Of a stretch of DNA of 64,000 nt, positions 46,929 to 58,585 are shown piece after piece. A program made the position numbers and the translations under genes. Under the pieces are notes generated by a model. That model was not told where the DNA came from. It saw nothing but the letters and a program-made list of their open reading frames with translations, and made no database searches. Source of the DNA: Helicoverpa zea (lineage: Eukaryota > Arthropoda > Insecta > Lepidoptera > Noctuidae); contig NC_061474.1 in assembly GCF_022581195.2 (NCBI RefSeq), forward strand, positions 9,362,001 through 9,426,000, given 5' to 3'. The stretch's first letter is position 1, and every line of letters begins with the position of its first letter.

Positions 46929-47223
46929 ATGTTTCGAGAGGTGACGGTTTTCGTAACCCTATACGGGTTAACAGTAGCCTCTCTTCTGGACGGTGATATA
47001 GACCTGATAGATGGAGTGCGTTTAGCGAAGATACCAGTGACGAACTCTTTGGAAGATGAAGGAAGATCTTTTGGGGAGAACTCCCCGTTATTCAGGATGG
47101 CGAAATTCTTGGAAGGTCATGAGTTGCAAGTGAAGTTGCCGAATTTGATTGAAAAGGATCGCGTGACGCAGTTTGTAGCTGATTCTTTGAAGGTGGTTGA
47201 TGAGACTTATAAGGAGAATGCTG
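46929..47223 (+). CDS. Gene B exon 1 (signal peptide)
   Basis: The ATG at 46929 follows the TATA box. The upstream in-frame start-like codon is TTG, so it is not used. The exon ends GCTG|GTGAGT with the intron starting at 47224 (phase 1). It encodes the signal peptide and the DGVRLAK-type region, ending ...DETYKENA. Confidence 0.85.
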
Positions 47224-50200
47224 GTGAGTGTTTGATGTACATACAGAAACATTTGTGGCTTCCTCGAATAAAAATTTGTGCAGTAGGTTTTGTGTTTATA
47301 GCAAACAGATTGACAGATAGATCGCATCGGTGATTTTGTTTTTTATAATAATCGTGATTGTGTTGATTACGTGTTAGATCTCAGATGTAGATTTTCTGTG
47401 ATTTTTTATTAAAATATCATAGCAGTTCAATGAATTTAGACTTTTCTGAATACATTAATAGGTATAATGAGTGAATTACGACTGAAATGTTTTGTGAAAG
47501 TAAGAATATGTCGATTTTTTAAAATAATCCAAGCGTGTTAATTGAAGACAAAAAACAATGTTGTGTTTGTAAAAAGACAATGTTTTTTTTTATAAAAATA
47601 AACAGCCTAAGTTGAATTGGGATACAAAAAACATATATCTGTTGCCAAGATACACTTCAAGGCAAATAGAACGAAAATCAATTACTGAATCAAGATTTTT
47701 AACCAAAATTTTATTAAAAAAATAAACTTGAAACAAAAAAGTGCTATCAGTTTAAATGTCTGCGAACATGGCTGATCCAATTTCCGGTAAAACGCAATTT
47801 CCGGCTCCCATCAACGCTCACTCAGGCTGGAACTAAAGTGATTGTGCTTTTATAATGGATAGATTGTGGGCCGGATTTAAGGCTCCAGCAGACCGGATGC
47901 GTATGCGTAGACGTAAGCGTAGACATGCACGTAGACGTGCACGTACCATGAGTTGTAATGTATGGAAATGTATGAGACAGGCCACACCGCTTGCGTAACG
48001 ACGCGCACGTCTACGTTACGCAAGCGGTGTGGCCTGTCTCATACATTTCCATACATTACAACTCATGGTTACGCCGTAACTACGCGCGTGACTACGACGT
48101 GGTTACGCATACGCATCCGGTCTGCTCGAGCCTTTATTGTTTACCTGCGTTTATTTTTTGTAGTAACTTATAGCTGGCGTGGGGAAATTGACCACTATGT
48201 TAAGGTTAACCTTTGCAAGGTCAAGTGTGTGGTTTTATGTAGACAATATTAAAACTATAATTTACTATATTATAATACATTTATAAAAAGGAATATTTTA
48301 TTTACAAAGTTATATACATATTTACAACACAAAAAAAAACTTTCCTAGTAGAACGGATCAGCATGGCCATCCAACGAGGTAATGCTGCCAGCCTCTTGGG
48401 TACGCTCCCAGTTGACAGCGATGGGGATGAATTTTTTGACGCCTTTTAGATATGTGTATATATATATATTTTTTATTGTTATAATACATAATAATAAAAT
48501 AAAGTTGAAAAGTTTGATTGTTATTGTGTTAGGTTGAACGCGTTAATCTCAGAAACTACTGAACTGAATTGAAAAATTTGTTCAGTGTAAGTTTATCTAT
48601 GAAAGAAAGTAATTGACATTTAAATTATAATATAAAAATGAATCGCAAAATGTGTTGGTAAGCGCATAACTCAACAACGCCTGGACCAATTTGGCTAATT
48701 CTTTTTTTGTTGTGTTTGTTATTGTCAGGAGAAGGTTCTTATGAAAAAAAAAATAGGGTAAAGTAGAGAAGTCAGTTGACGGGAGTGAAGCCGCGGGCAA
48801 AAGCTAGTTAAATATAAATAATGATTGAGTAGGTCCCTCGTAATTCGAACGCAGGCGAGTTATCTATCTCAGATATGTTATTTCCAATGCACGCTAATTA
48901 CTATTGCTTTCACCTTGCTAAAACAAAAAAAAAAAAACTAGAATTGGCGCTGATTCTAGATTCTTCCGTCCATGTGTAAGAACTGGACTAATTGCTGGTT
49001 TGATAATTGCAGTATCATAGCATGTCTTAAAATATTATTTTGGAAACTAATTCATTTGAAGTCTGTTATGACTGTAATGTGTAGAGATAGTTACATAATC
49101 TGACTGATGTAAGCTTTGAAACTATTGAATATAAGTATACTCGCTCAAGAAGATACTTACTCATTATAGGTTTTTGTTAAAAAAAATGCCTTTGTAAATT
49201 GTATACAAATGTACATATCAAACAATGTTTAAGGTTCTTCTAACCGAACAGACAGACATGTGTTGCTGGGGAGTTTGTTGCGCCACTTCTTCTTCCCAGC
49301 AAAAACACATAGGAAGTGGTGAAGGGTGGGCGTTTTGGGGGCTGTCTTTTGTATTTTTTTTTTTGACGTTCGAAAAGTGCTGTTTTGCAGCCAAGTTTGA
49401 ATAAATGACTTTTGATTTTGATTTTGATTTTGTGGTATAAAATACTGGCTGTTTTCGGCGGTTTCATACGCGTCCCGGGAGAACAACTTGGTTTCAACAA
49501 CTACGTAAAAGGAACCTGTTTCATAGACTATAGTTACAGTTACAGCCTTTTTATCGTCCCACTGCTGGGCACAGGCCTCCTCTCACACGGAGAAGGATTG
49601 AGCATTAATCACCACGCTTGCTCAATGCGGGTTGCTGATTTCAGACTATATAGTCCAGGTTTCCTCAAGATGTTTTCCTTCACCTTTTTTATCAGCCATT
49701 GGTGTCTAAGATATACTTAGAAAGTACATACAAACTTAGAAAAGTTGCATTGGTACTTGCCTGACCTGGATTCGAACCCGCGCCCTCACACTCGAGAGGT
49801 TGGTTCTTTGCCCACTAGGCCACCACGACTTCGTAGACTATAGTAATAGACTATAGTAGAACATTTAAATTGGTTCAGATTTTTTTGCGGGAAAGAGAGT
49901 CAGAAAATATGACTTATTTTTTATCCGTCTGTAAGGTAGCTCTCAGTAACCAGGTGAAACTGCGAGGAACAACCAGTAATCTAATATTCTAATTAAAATA
50001 TGTAATACATAGAATTTCAAATTCTCGTTAAACACTTTACAACCACAACTTGGGTTAAACTTTGAGATTTGATACATGAAACATCTTAGGTCTTATTAAG
50101 ACCGTTACATTTACCTTGTTTATCAGAATCTAATACATCATAATGGGCTTATTTAAAGTCTAATGAATATACATTGTTTAGTTATTAATATTATCTTATT

Positions 50201-53200
50201 ATCTGTCAGTTATTTACATAAATCTAGTGCTCAAAGATATAAGTGGTTAAAATAAAACCCTTGCTAGTACTCATAATATTATAGACACGAAAGTAACTTT
50301 GTCTGTCTGTATGATTATTATGTAAATAGAATTTTTATTTAAGCATCCCAAACCTAAAAGAAAATTCTTAGAAATCCATAAAAATACTTATAAATACTTA
50401 AAAAATCAAACAAAATTGACTTCAATAATGTTCTCACCGAAATCCTTCTCATAAGTCAGACACATACTTTACTGAAAAATTAAGATGAATTACGTCAAAC
50501 GTGTGTTTTTAACTCGGCTAAAAACACGAATATAGTTTATACTTTACATCCACAGTGACTGGAAGAGGCAAGGGCGGTGGCGGCGGCGGCGTGGCGCTTC
50601 TAGGACTCATGTTTGCCAAGGCGCTTGGAGCCATCGGTATCGGTGGTCTGGGTCTGCTTACTATGAAGGTATGTAAACAATTACTGTTGTGTAAGTTGTT
50701 ACTAAGAGTTTTCAAAATTACTGTTGTAAAAGTAGTTGCTAAGAGCTAACAGACAAGAGTCTATTGGGTCATGTCAGATTGCCATCCCATCATGCTATAA
50801 GAGTGAAGGAATAGGGACTGTACCTATGTTTATAAATTATGTCCCGTGCAGCAGCTGGCTGGTCTTTTTAAGGGAGACTACCCGTGCCTGACAATCAGTC
50901 TGGTTAGCATTATTAACTATTTAACATACTTTTCTTTCATAAGCGGTTCTGACTTCTATAATTTGTTGACCTAAAAATACTCTGAAACTTCACTTCTTAT
51001 ACTTATCCATTTTTTAACCCCCGACGCAAAAACGACGGGGTGTTATAAGTTTGACGTGTCTGTGTGTGTGTGTGTGTGTGTATGTGGCATCGTAGCTCCC
51101 AAACGGATGATCCGATTGTAATGCGGTTTTTTTTGTTTGAAAGGTATGTCATTCGGGAGTGTTCTTAGCTATGTTTGGTGTAAATCGGTTCAGGTCTTCA
51201 AGGTCATCAGCTCGTTTGTTAGGTGTGATAGGAATGTTACACGCTCAGTTTACTTGCAAGCATATGTGGGATCAGAAATTTGAAACACTAATGTCTTCTG
51301 GAACCACTGAGCTGGTCTGCTGTTAGGACACGAAGATAGGAGACGTAACCCTGAACTGCCTTTTAGTAAACCCATCGAGTTTGGGCTCGTTGAATTTGTC
51401 TTGACTAGCTCTCTTCATTTTTCTAATTGACTAGAACCTGATGCTGGAAATAGGATGTGGCGGATGAAACCCTGGAATGCCGGAATGAAACGGATAAACC
51501 GATTTATATGTATTTTTGCTGAAAGTCTAAAATGACCAAAGGTTAATCTTTATTGTTTCTCAATCTGTGCAATTCTCCCAGAGCCAGTTTGTCATGAGGA
51601 TTGTTAAACAGCTTCCTTTGGCCGAGATCGCATATAGCGACCACATCTTAAAATAAAAGAAATTAAATGAAAGAAGGAAAAATTAAGGAGCTCCTTCAAA
51701 AAGCATGAAATAAAATTAAATTATAAATTTTAAAAAACCCCCGACCCAAAAAAGCACGCAATTATTATGACAAAAGGTTAAAAACGCTAAACCCTATAAA
51801 AAGCAAAAAATAACTTTTAACACTACGTAAGTACCAACTAAAGCATGTCAGACTAAACTAAATTTTGACGTGTCGGGGGACCGCTTTTTACATTTAAAAA
51901 TACTACATTAATCAAATGATACCTACTTAATTACAACATTCGTATAAAAAAACACGTATCTAAACAAAATTATATAAAAAGTTATAAGAAGTATATATAA
52001 TGTAGTAGTATATAATTACTTCTAACGTTAAGCCAGGGGGGGGACACTCCGTACATTTTGACAGCTAAGTAAACGAAGAGTCGCCACCTTTTATTTGGCC
52101 CGGAAACTATTTACTATCTAAAAGATACCTTAAATTACCAACAGATGGCACTACACTATAATCGATTTTGTTTGTTAATATAAAATTATTTATGCAATAT
52201 TAATTAGAGAAAAGTATGAGGAAAATATTAGACACTTTAAAAAAAGATAAAATAGGCGAATAAATTAAATACGGTTTAAAAAAGCACAAATATCAAATTT
52301 CATCTAAAAAGACCTGGTGTCAGTATTCCAAGTAACTTAACAAAACCGATCATAATAATATCAATATGGCGGTTTTTTGCATTCCGCATACACGCGTAAA
52401 TAAAAAGTAATATATAATAATTATTTGTTTTCCTTCGACCTTTTACTATATTAACGATGACATTTTCTATTAGGGTAAGTAGCACCATGTAACTATAACG
52501 ATAACCAATGTTATAGTTATATGGTGCTACTTACCCTAATAGAAAATGTTATGAATATAATGCATAATTATAATATTTTTATAGCTATAGCTATGTAGGT
52601 AGTTCGGGGCCAATTTAGAGAAAGATGGCGCATTGTCAAATTGGGTTGCAAGAATAACACGTGAGTGGGCTCTCTTTTCCCTATATATATATTACTTTAC
52701 TCTTTGCGTTAAGCTAATAAATTAGAGCGGTCCCCCGACACGACAAAATTTAGTTTAGTCTGACATGCTTTAGTTGGTACTTACGTAGTGTTAAAAGTTA
52801 TTTTTTGCTTTTTATAGGGTTTAGCGTTTTTAACCTTTTGTCATAATAATTGCGTGCTTTTTTGGGTCGGGGGTTTTTTAAAATTTTGATCAAAAGAAAA
52901 TGTACTCAGAAACTTTATTTACTTAGGTCTACTATCTCCTACTATCCTCCTATCTCTGATCTTATTTATTCTTCAAGCAGTTCCTACCAGGCCGCTAATG
53001 AGCTCATACTGCTAATAGATCATCAGATATTAACACAGAGTATGTATGCAACCGAGAGCGATCCTCTTTGGCCACTTCAATTGTTTCCTTTCTTTCGTAC
53101 ATTTTTTTATATATTCAATGTGTCTGTTAAATTACCTCACTGTGTACAACTTAATTACCATTGTGTGAGCTTATTTTATCCTCGAGAAGTTTGCACTGTA

Positions 53201-55694
53201 TTACATTCTTATGTGCATAAATATTCGTTCGGAAATCCTCGTCATAGAAGAGCTTTTAGCTTGTATTTAAGCTGCAGTAGAAGATGTTGGATGCAGCACC
53301 ACACCATAAATAACTGGGCAAAATATTGGGCCTCTAAAACCATCATCTTTTTCCCAACTATGTTGTCTGACCGATAGCTATACAATAACAGGATAACATG
53401 AAGCAACTGCCTATCTGACCTCCTCAACAGTTACCCATGCAGCTCAATACCTCTCGTTAAAACGGCCGGTCAGACTTTCTGGCTTCTGATTCCTCCTGGA
53501 ATAAAAATTAAAAAGAATCCTTATAAATTGAACACTCTGCACAACATATGCTGCACACAAACACGTAGACTATGTAGCTCACTGCACTGCGCTTGCGCCG
53601 ACGATCTCCGTCACGGCAGCGCTGGCCGGACTAATTACACACTTTTACCAATTAAATGCACTACTATTAAGTACCTATACTTCTAGTAGACAGTCGGTGT
53701 TTTGTATTAGAAGTTATATCGACGGTACGGTTTGTTTGATGTCGATTTGTAGATACTGGTTTTGCTTTATATTTTTTGAATGTAACATATTTTGCTCTTT
53801 AAGTATTCGATTCCAAGGTAGTCAGATACCAATGTAACTTTCCTTATGTTATAACGCACTTTCAAAGCGTCGTGATTAACGCCCATTCCTTCTCTGTAAA
53901 AGAGGAGACATGTGTGTCGTACAGGGCATTTAATGAGCCTAATCCCTATGAAAAGTTTTAAATGGCAAACCAATACACATACAAGTCGAGTCAAAACTGT
54001 AAAAATAGGTGTGTAGTGTCAAATATTATATCAGTCACGGGGACGTCAAGATCGGGGCTGCGGGATTATACGGGGCTACAGAATTGTTCAAAATAGTTAC
54101 CGCGGCTCTGGTACAAAAAGGACTTAAGAAGGAACATGATGGGTTGTAGTCAGTAAGAGCTTGACACTCCTTCTTGCTGATAACCCACAAAGGGAGGGGT
54201 CATTTGATGGTTTACTATAAAAAAGGGGACGTTAAGATATTATCTCTATGGTATTTCCCCCATAAAAGTATAGTTTTGTTTACAGAACTGACCTATTTTT
54301 ACAACCCTATTATTATGATAATGTACTTGGATAACATTTAATTAGGGGTATCATAAAAGGGGAATTATATAGCGTATAATATTAATATTATGATACAGTT
54401 TATGATTTCATGATACACTGTTTTATGTGATTAGTATGCATATTTTTCCCAAAAAATATAAGACCAATATTCGCGTATATACTTTAAAGATATACTGTTA
54501 CACCTTTTTGTGGACACCGAAGTACACATACTGCCAAAATTAGAGGAACCCAGAAAAAAATGATTTTTATTACGATTTTTTAATAATGTATGTTTTGTAC
54601 ACTATATTTACAAACGTAAACTGCTTTACTTAAAATAAAAACATAAAAACTTTTTGTTCAACTTGAGCTTGTTTTGCTATATTTATGTGCATGAAATACC
54701 AACAATTTGGGTTGAACATTTCCCCTCATATTACAATGCAATATAGTTACCCCTTTAATGTTACAATGTAGAATAGTTTCCAAAATATACCAAAGTCATC
54801 CCTTTTCCTAGTAAATTCTGTAGCAATTTGACGTATCATGATGGTCCAGATCTTTCAATTAAGCTTAGGCTAGGCTTGCTTTTGATACGTAGATGAATGA
54901 GCTGCCATTTTACGGGTCTGCCGCGTGGCTTGGGAAGCACGTTCTTCGTTATATGGCATGGGAAACAAAAGCCTGAATTAATGGGTTATCTAGTGGTGAC
55001 TGCGAATATTCAAAACATATCAAACTTTAAAATTCTTCGTATAATACCATAAAATATATGTGATAGGATTTAATGTGATTAGATTTGATACACCCGATGT
55101 AAGACAGGTAATAATAAAATATGATATGGTTAAAAGTATTAGGTATGTTAGCCGAAACGCTGAATCTTCTAGGGAGATAATGACAACTTTTGAATAGAAA
55201 ATAAAATCGTCATATCAACAGCAAATTAGATAGGCTGATGCCTAGCTGTGGGTTTGATTCCCAAATGGGTTGTTTTTTCCTGGAACTAGGTTTTCACGCA
55301 GTGTCCAAAAATTACAGAATTTCACCGGAAGGTCAAGAAAAATAGTATTTAAACGTGGTTGTTGCTCGTTGCATTACCCACCGTTCTATTACTCAAGATA
55401 AAATTTGCTCTTATCAGTCAAATATCAAAATCCTTACTTAACACCAGAAAAAAAAAAAAAAAAAAATGTTCCAGACTCACTCACAAACCGTTTCCTTTTA
55501 TCTTCCAGGCTTTAGCTGCATCAGCTCTCGCCCTAATGCTGGCAGCCATTGTAGGAGTCAAGAAACTGGCTTCTCACGACGGTGGCGAAGATCATCAGGT
55601 CATATACGCTGGCCACCATGGACACCATAGAAGAAGAAGGGATATCACCCCCTTACCTTACCGAGGATGGAGGCATTACGAAAATGCATCGTGA
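46929..55694 (+). CDS. Osiris-like (DUF1676) gene B, three exons
   Basis: Exons 46929-47223, 50556-50668 and 55509-55694 join in frame (295+113+186 nt = 198 codons with TGA), giving a complete 197-residue protein. The introns are phase 1 and phase 0 with canonical GT..AG ends. It has a signal peptide (MFREVTVFVTLYGLTVAS), DIDLIDGVRLAKIP near the N-terminus, the exon-2 Gly-rich basic block GRGKGGGGGG with a hydrophobic run, the LTMKALAASALALMLAAIVG segment with VKKL, and a His/Arg-rich tail (HHGHHRRRR, PYRGWRHYE). These are typical Osiris features. The two-Cys N-terminal segment of gene A is absent. Osiris proteins are secretory or endosomal membrane proteins acting in insect cuticle and trachea. 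The gene is divergent from gene A, as members of a cluster often are. The member is not assigned. Confidence 0.85.
47880..48133. mobile_element. 254-bp CpG-rich palindromic MITE with TTA duplication
   Basis: Ends AGGCTCCAGCAGACCGGATG and its near-perfect inverse CATCCGGTCTGCTCGAGCCT. TTA flanks both sides (47877-47879 and 48134-48136), as expected for PIF/Harbinger-type elements. The inner arms 47945-48000 and 48014-48069 are a perfect 56-bp inverted repeat with a 13-nt loop. CpG-rich (ACGTAGACGT, GCGTAACG). Confidence 0.75.
48354..48449 (+). pseudogene. C-terminal fragment of a retroelement-like ORF
   Basis: An in-frame stretch reads RISMAIQRGNAASLLGTLPV, then DSDGDEFFDAF and TAG. I recognise a similar RIS-AIQRGNAAS C-terminus from repeat-derived insect proteins but cannot name the family. 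An AT-rich tail with AATAAA follows, as in non-LTR elements. Upstream coding sequence is missing. Confidence 0.4.
48627..48808 (+). repeat. Helitron-like repeat, near-identical to 10116-10296
   Basis: See 10116-10296. Starts ATAATATAAAAATGAATCGC and ends GCCGCGGGCAAAAGCTAGT, indicating recent spread of this family. Confidence 0.7.
49305..49440 (+). repeat. LINE 3'-end fragment with (GATTTT)n tail
   Basis: GAAGTGGTGAAGGGTGGGCG, GACGTTCGAAAAGTGCTGTT and AATAAATGACTTTTGATTTT end in GATTTT repeats. A 40200-40265 copy and an inverted copy at 13135-13245 share the same core. Confidence 0.6.
49698..49835 (-). repeat. SINE-2 head fragment
   Basis: On the minus strand GTGGTGGCCTAGTGGGCAAA, CGCGGGTTCGAATCCAGGTC and GTACCAATGCAACTTTTC. 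Matches 36931-37065. Confidence 0.8.
50556..50668 (+). CDS. Gene B exon 2 (Gly-rich and hydrophobic DUF1676 part)
   Basis: Acceptor TTACATCCACAG|TG and donor ATGAAG|GTATGT. Encodes TGRGKGGGGGGVALLGLMFA and then KALGAIGIGGLGLLTMK. Exon ends in phase 0. Confidence 0.85.
51058..51082. repeat. (GT)n microsatellite
   Basis: TGTGTGTGTGTGTGTGTGTG run following CGACGGGGTGTTATAAGTTT, which is a common lepidopteran repeat end. Confidence 0.85.
51725..52886. mobile_element. 1.16-kb element with about 160-bp near-identical terminal inverted repeats
   Basis: The left arm (51725-51888) and right arm (52723-52886) are inverted copies with about one mismatch. They start AAATTTTAAAAAACCCCCGA and end GTCGGGGGACCGCT. 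The interior has no ORF with recognised domains and contains a 40-bp-arm hairpin (52460-52549). Superfamily and target duplication are not clear. Confidence 0.82.
52460..52549. repeat. Hairpin with 40-bp arms inside the long-TIR element
   Basis: Arms 52460-52499 and 52510-52549 pair with one mismatch around a 10-nt loop; each contains AGGGTAAGTAGCACCAT. It is the size of a precursor-miRNA hairpin but nearly perfect, which favours a foldback remnant. Confidence 0.72.
53340..53500 (-). repeat. Decayed SINE-2 fragment
   Basis: In reverse: TTTTTCCCAACTATGTTG, CTGCCTATCTGACCTCCTCA, ACAGTTACCCATGCAG and GACTTTCTGGCTTCTGATT. Confidence 0.55.
54045..54215 (+). repeat. Copy of the GTTACCGCGGC repeat
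   Basis: Shares GATCGGGGCTGCGGGATTAT, AGTTACCGCGGCTCTGGTAC and AAAGGGAGGGGTCATTTGA with 18085-18255. Confidence 0.6.
55509..55694 (+). CDS. Gene B exon 3 (DUF1676 end and His/Arg tail)
   Basis: Acceptor ATCTTCCAG|GCT. Encodes ALAASALALMLAAIVGVKKL, then a His-rich stretch and RRRRDITPLPYRGWRHYEN, ending in TGA at 55692-55694. Confidence 0.87.
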   Translation, partial: ALAASALALMLAAIVGVKKLASHDGGEDHQVIYAGHHGHHRRRRDITPLPYRGWRHYENAS

Positions 55695-55901
55695 TTTTTT
55701 TAGGAAAAATGGGAGTGCCTAATTTATTTGTTGTGCAGTGTAATTTATTGCTTAATTTATTATTAAATTATTGAGGTTTTTTCTTAGATTGGGTTGTTTT
55801 ATTTGGTTTTTGCTGAATTTTATAAGAAGTTAGTTACAATTGTTTAAATGATCATGAAATCACAAGTCGCTAACTTCGGACCATAAACTATGTCTCAAAA
55901 G

Positions 55902-55936
55902 AATAAACATTCAAGTGAACTTCCAACTTCAATAAA
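55902..55936 (+). terminator. Candidate polyadenylation signals of gene B
   Basis: AATAAA occurs at 55902-55907 and again at 55931-55936, about 210-240 bp after the stop. Either could define the 3' end. The cleavage site is not determined. Confidence 0.4.
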
Positions 55937-56516
55937 ATATTTAAGTATGTTACTTAAAGGGGATATGATCCAAAGCTATATTTTGTTGTTAAAAATGTAT
56001 TCAAACATCTTTTTAAGTTGATTTTACGAAATAATGCCTCCTATATAAATCAAATTGATTCGGAAAAGCCAAGTTATTTTCTACAGGAAAACCATTGAAT
56101 TTGTGACCGGAAAACAGCAAAAAAAACACCGTAACAAATCTTTTCTCACCATGTAACTATTTTGCACTCTGGTCACGATCCTCCCAGGGGTTACAAGGAA
56201 TTAAGGCTCCATTGTAAACACCGATTGTGGCCAAATTAGTGCGAAGCCACCGCACTGAGATTTACAGAGACTGAGTAGATCAATGGTTTTTTTTATCTTG
56301 TTTTTAAGATGGTGAGGTTTTCAGATTGGGTGGGAGGTTTTAAAAGTACCCCCATGTGATACTATGATTTAAAAATATTATGAGGAGAATAATAGAAAAG
56401 GAAAACTTTACTTCATCAGTATCTTATATCCAAACTACGACTTTAGTTAGTCAGTTCGATCATGGCCTCTTAGAGGTACTGCCACACTTATCTCTGAATG
56501 TGTATGATAATCAATT

Positions 56517-57983
56517 GTATATATGTCACCGTAAGATTACAAACATCGTTAGATTACAATCTATCTCGAGAGATTGTAAACTGTCGAATTATTGTAAACC
56601 GTAACACCTGATTGCAATTTAACGCATTATTTTTCGCTATATTATAATCTATCGATGAGAAATTGTCAAATTGTCAACTGTCCGAAAGCTCTCCCTGATT
56701 GGTCAGTCTTTTTGTAAGATCGAGAGCGATGTAGAGCGGTCAAATTGTCAACTGGCGTAGAACGGAATGCATCTTGCGCGCTGATTGGTAGAACGTCAAA
56801 AAAGACAATGTTCTTTGCAACTCCCGGTGTCACAGCTCTTTGACGTGCAAAAATAAGTGATGGTTTAATTTTTTATAAAATCAAAAATTGTACTTAATTT
56901 TTAAGACTCAAATTACACACAATTAAAAATTGTATTAAAAATTGAAGTTAGTGACGAAAACGAATCGCTGCAAAACCGACTCCACGTAGTCTTGTCTGCC
57001 CTACCCCTAGAGTGCAATTCAAAACCGCGTAGGCGCGGAGGGGCGAGGCGGCCTGCGAGCTGAGGCGCAGGTAGTTTCAGCGCTCGCCGCCGCGGCTGAG
57101 GCTGGCCGGCTCTGCCGGCCAGCAAGCCGAAGCTGCGGTGGTGAGCGTGAAAACCATCTGCGACGATAAGCTCGCATGGGACCGCCGGAGCCCCGCAGCG
57201 CCGGAGCCGTGACAGAAGTTATGCTTGCTGCATGTTGCATGTTTACTTCCATGCTGGGTCAATTAATATGGGATGTGTTATATTTTAAACAAAAAACTCA
57301 GTAGGTACGAGTTAAAAAATTAGAAGGTAAATAAATATTTTTATGATGTCATTTAATAGTATTTAAGAAGTTTACTGTTAGAATGCATGCTACAAATTTA
57401 GATGCAAAAAAATAACCATCATGCTGAGTTGTATTTAGAGTGGAAGATAACTCGTGGCTAAGATAGTATTATTTAGATGCTCGACGCTTTATTAATTGTG
57501 GCTGACTTAGTAATTTAGAAGGCAACATACATTTTTGGGGGCGAATAATGATATTAAAAAGAAGCCTGTTTAATTAGCACCCCTTTTATTTTATTTTTAA
57601 ATATTAGTTTGTATTTGAAGACAAAATACCTAACTGTATTTTTATAAGAGTTATTTTTATATAAATTTAATACTTGAAGAATTTTTGAAGAGCATTTATT
57701 TTATTTAACTGACACCTCTATTTCATTCCTAACTCTACGGGAACTCCATGGGAACAGAACGGCTGGTCGTGATTGGTCGATCTTACAAAAAGACTGACCA
57801 ATCAGAGAGAGCTTTCGGACAGTTGACAATTTGACAATTTCTCATCGATAGATTATAATATAGCGAAGAATAATGCGTTAAATTGCAATCAGATGTTACG
57901 GTTCACAATAATTCGACAGTTTACAATCTCTCGAGATAGATTGTAATCTAACGATGTTTGTAATCTTACGGTAACATATATAC
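56517..57983. mobile_element. 1.47-kb long-TIR element with GC-rich core
   Basis: The left arm (about 56517-56725) and right arm (about 57771-57983) are inverted, with shared ACCGTAAGATTACAAACATC, AATCTATCTCGAGAGATTGT, AACTGTCGAATTATTGT and TGACCAATCA/TGATTGGTCA blocks. The outermost GTATATATGT is palindromic with the far end, so no target duplication can be assigned. The core at 56990-57215 is GC-rich (CGCGGAGGGGCGAGGCGGCC), unlike its AT-rich surroundings. No domain was recognised. Confidence 0.78.
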
Positions 57984-58585
57984 TCAAAATCGCTTATCCT
58001 CAGTTGTACATCGTGACGTATACGGAAGGTCTAAATTAGTGACAGAGTATTAAAACATTAATTACCCAATAAGTATTAACAACACTTCAGTTGAAGAAAA
58101 ATTTATGAAGGCTAAAATTCAATCCATAATGTTCGTAAGAACTCAAATAGCCAAGATATCGGTAACAAAAGTACCTATCGAATAAAAAAGAACACACCAA
58201 AATTTAATATCTTTCTCTCCCAAGAATGTAATAAGAACTGAAAACAAGTTAGAATTAAGTAAACAAAGAAAAAGGTAACAACACAAAAAACTTAAATGTC
58301 CGTTCACTTTCACTTAGTTTTTGAACGATAAATAAGTATAAAATTTTTTTGTACTTTCACTGGAAAATTGGACAAGATGTTATGTCATTGCAGTTATGTC
58401 ATTGCAGTTTTTTCGAGTTATCTAGAAATCTTTCCTGAATTTGTTATGTAAGGGAACATAATAAGGGATATTTAACATTCAGATTCCTGAAATGACTTTA
58501 TGATTTTATACGGCCACGCAAAAGTACATTACACCTTTTGGTAAAACTTTTACAATTTTATCAATTGTGCAAATAAAATATTATA

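Larger units (their letters stand above)
47224..50555 (+). other. Gene B intron 1
   Basis: 3.3 kb with a TTA-flanked palindrome (47880-48133), a retroelement C-terminal fragment (48354-48449), a Helitron-like repeat (48627-48808), a LINE 3' end (49305-49440) and a SINE-2 head (49698-49835). The rest is AT-rich with nothing recognised. Confidence 0.6.
50669..55508 (+). other. Gene B intron 2
   Basis: 4.8 kb. A CCCCCGACGCAAAAACGACG repeat end with (GT)n lies at 51017-51082, and the 1.16-kb long-TIR element at 51725-52886. A SINE-2 piece lies at 53340-53500 and a repeat copy at 54045-54215. The 54230-55440 stretch is AT-rich with a poly-A run at 55446-55466 and no other feature. Confidence 0.55.

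Noticed and set aside
49229..49500. Two overlapping minus-strand frames of 85-86 codons
   Set aside because: They overlap the LINE 3' end (49305-49440) in the opposite strand and show only low-complexity Gln/Lys-rich sequence.
56913..57262. Arg/Ala/Pro-rich frames on the minus strand in the GC-rich core
   Set aside because: Long frames are expected in GC-rich DNA without stops; composition is simple and no homologous domain is seen.
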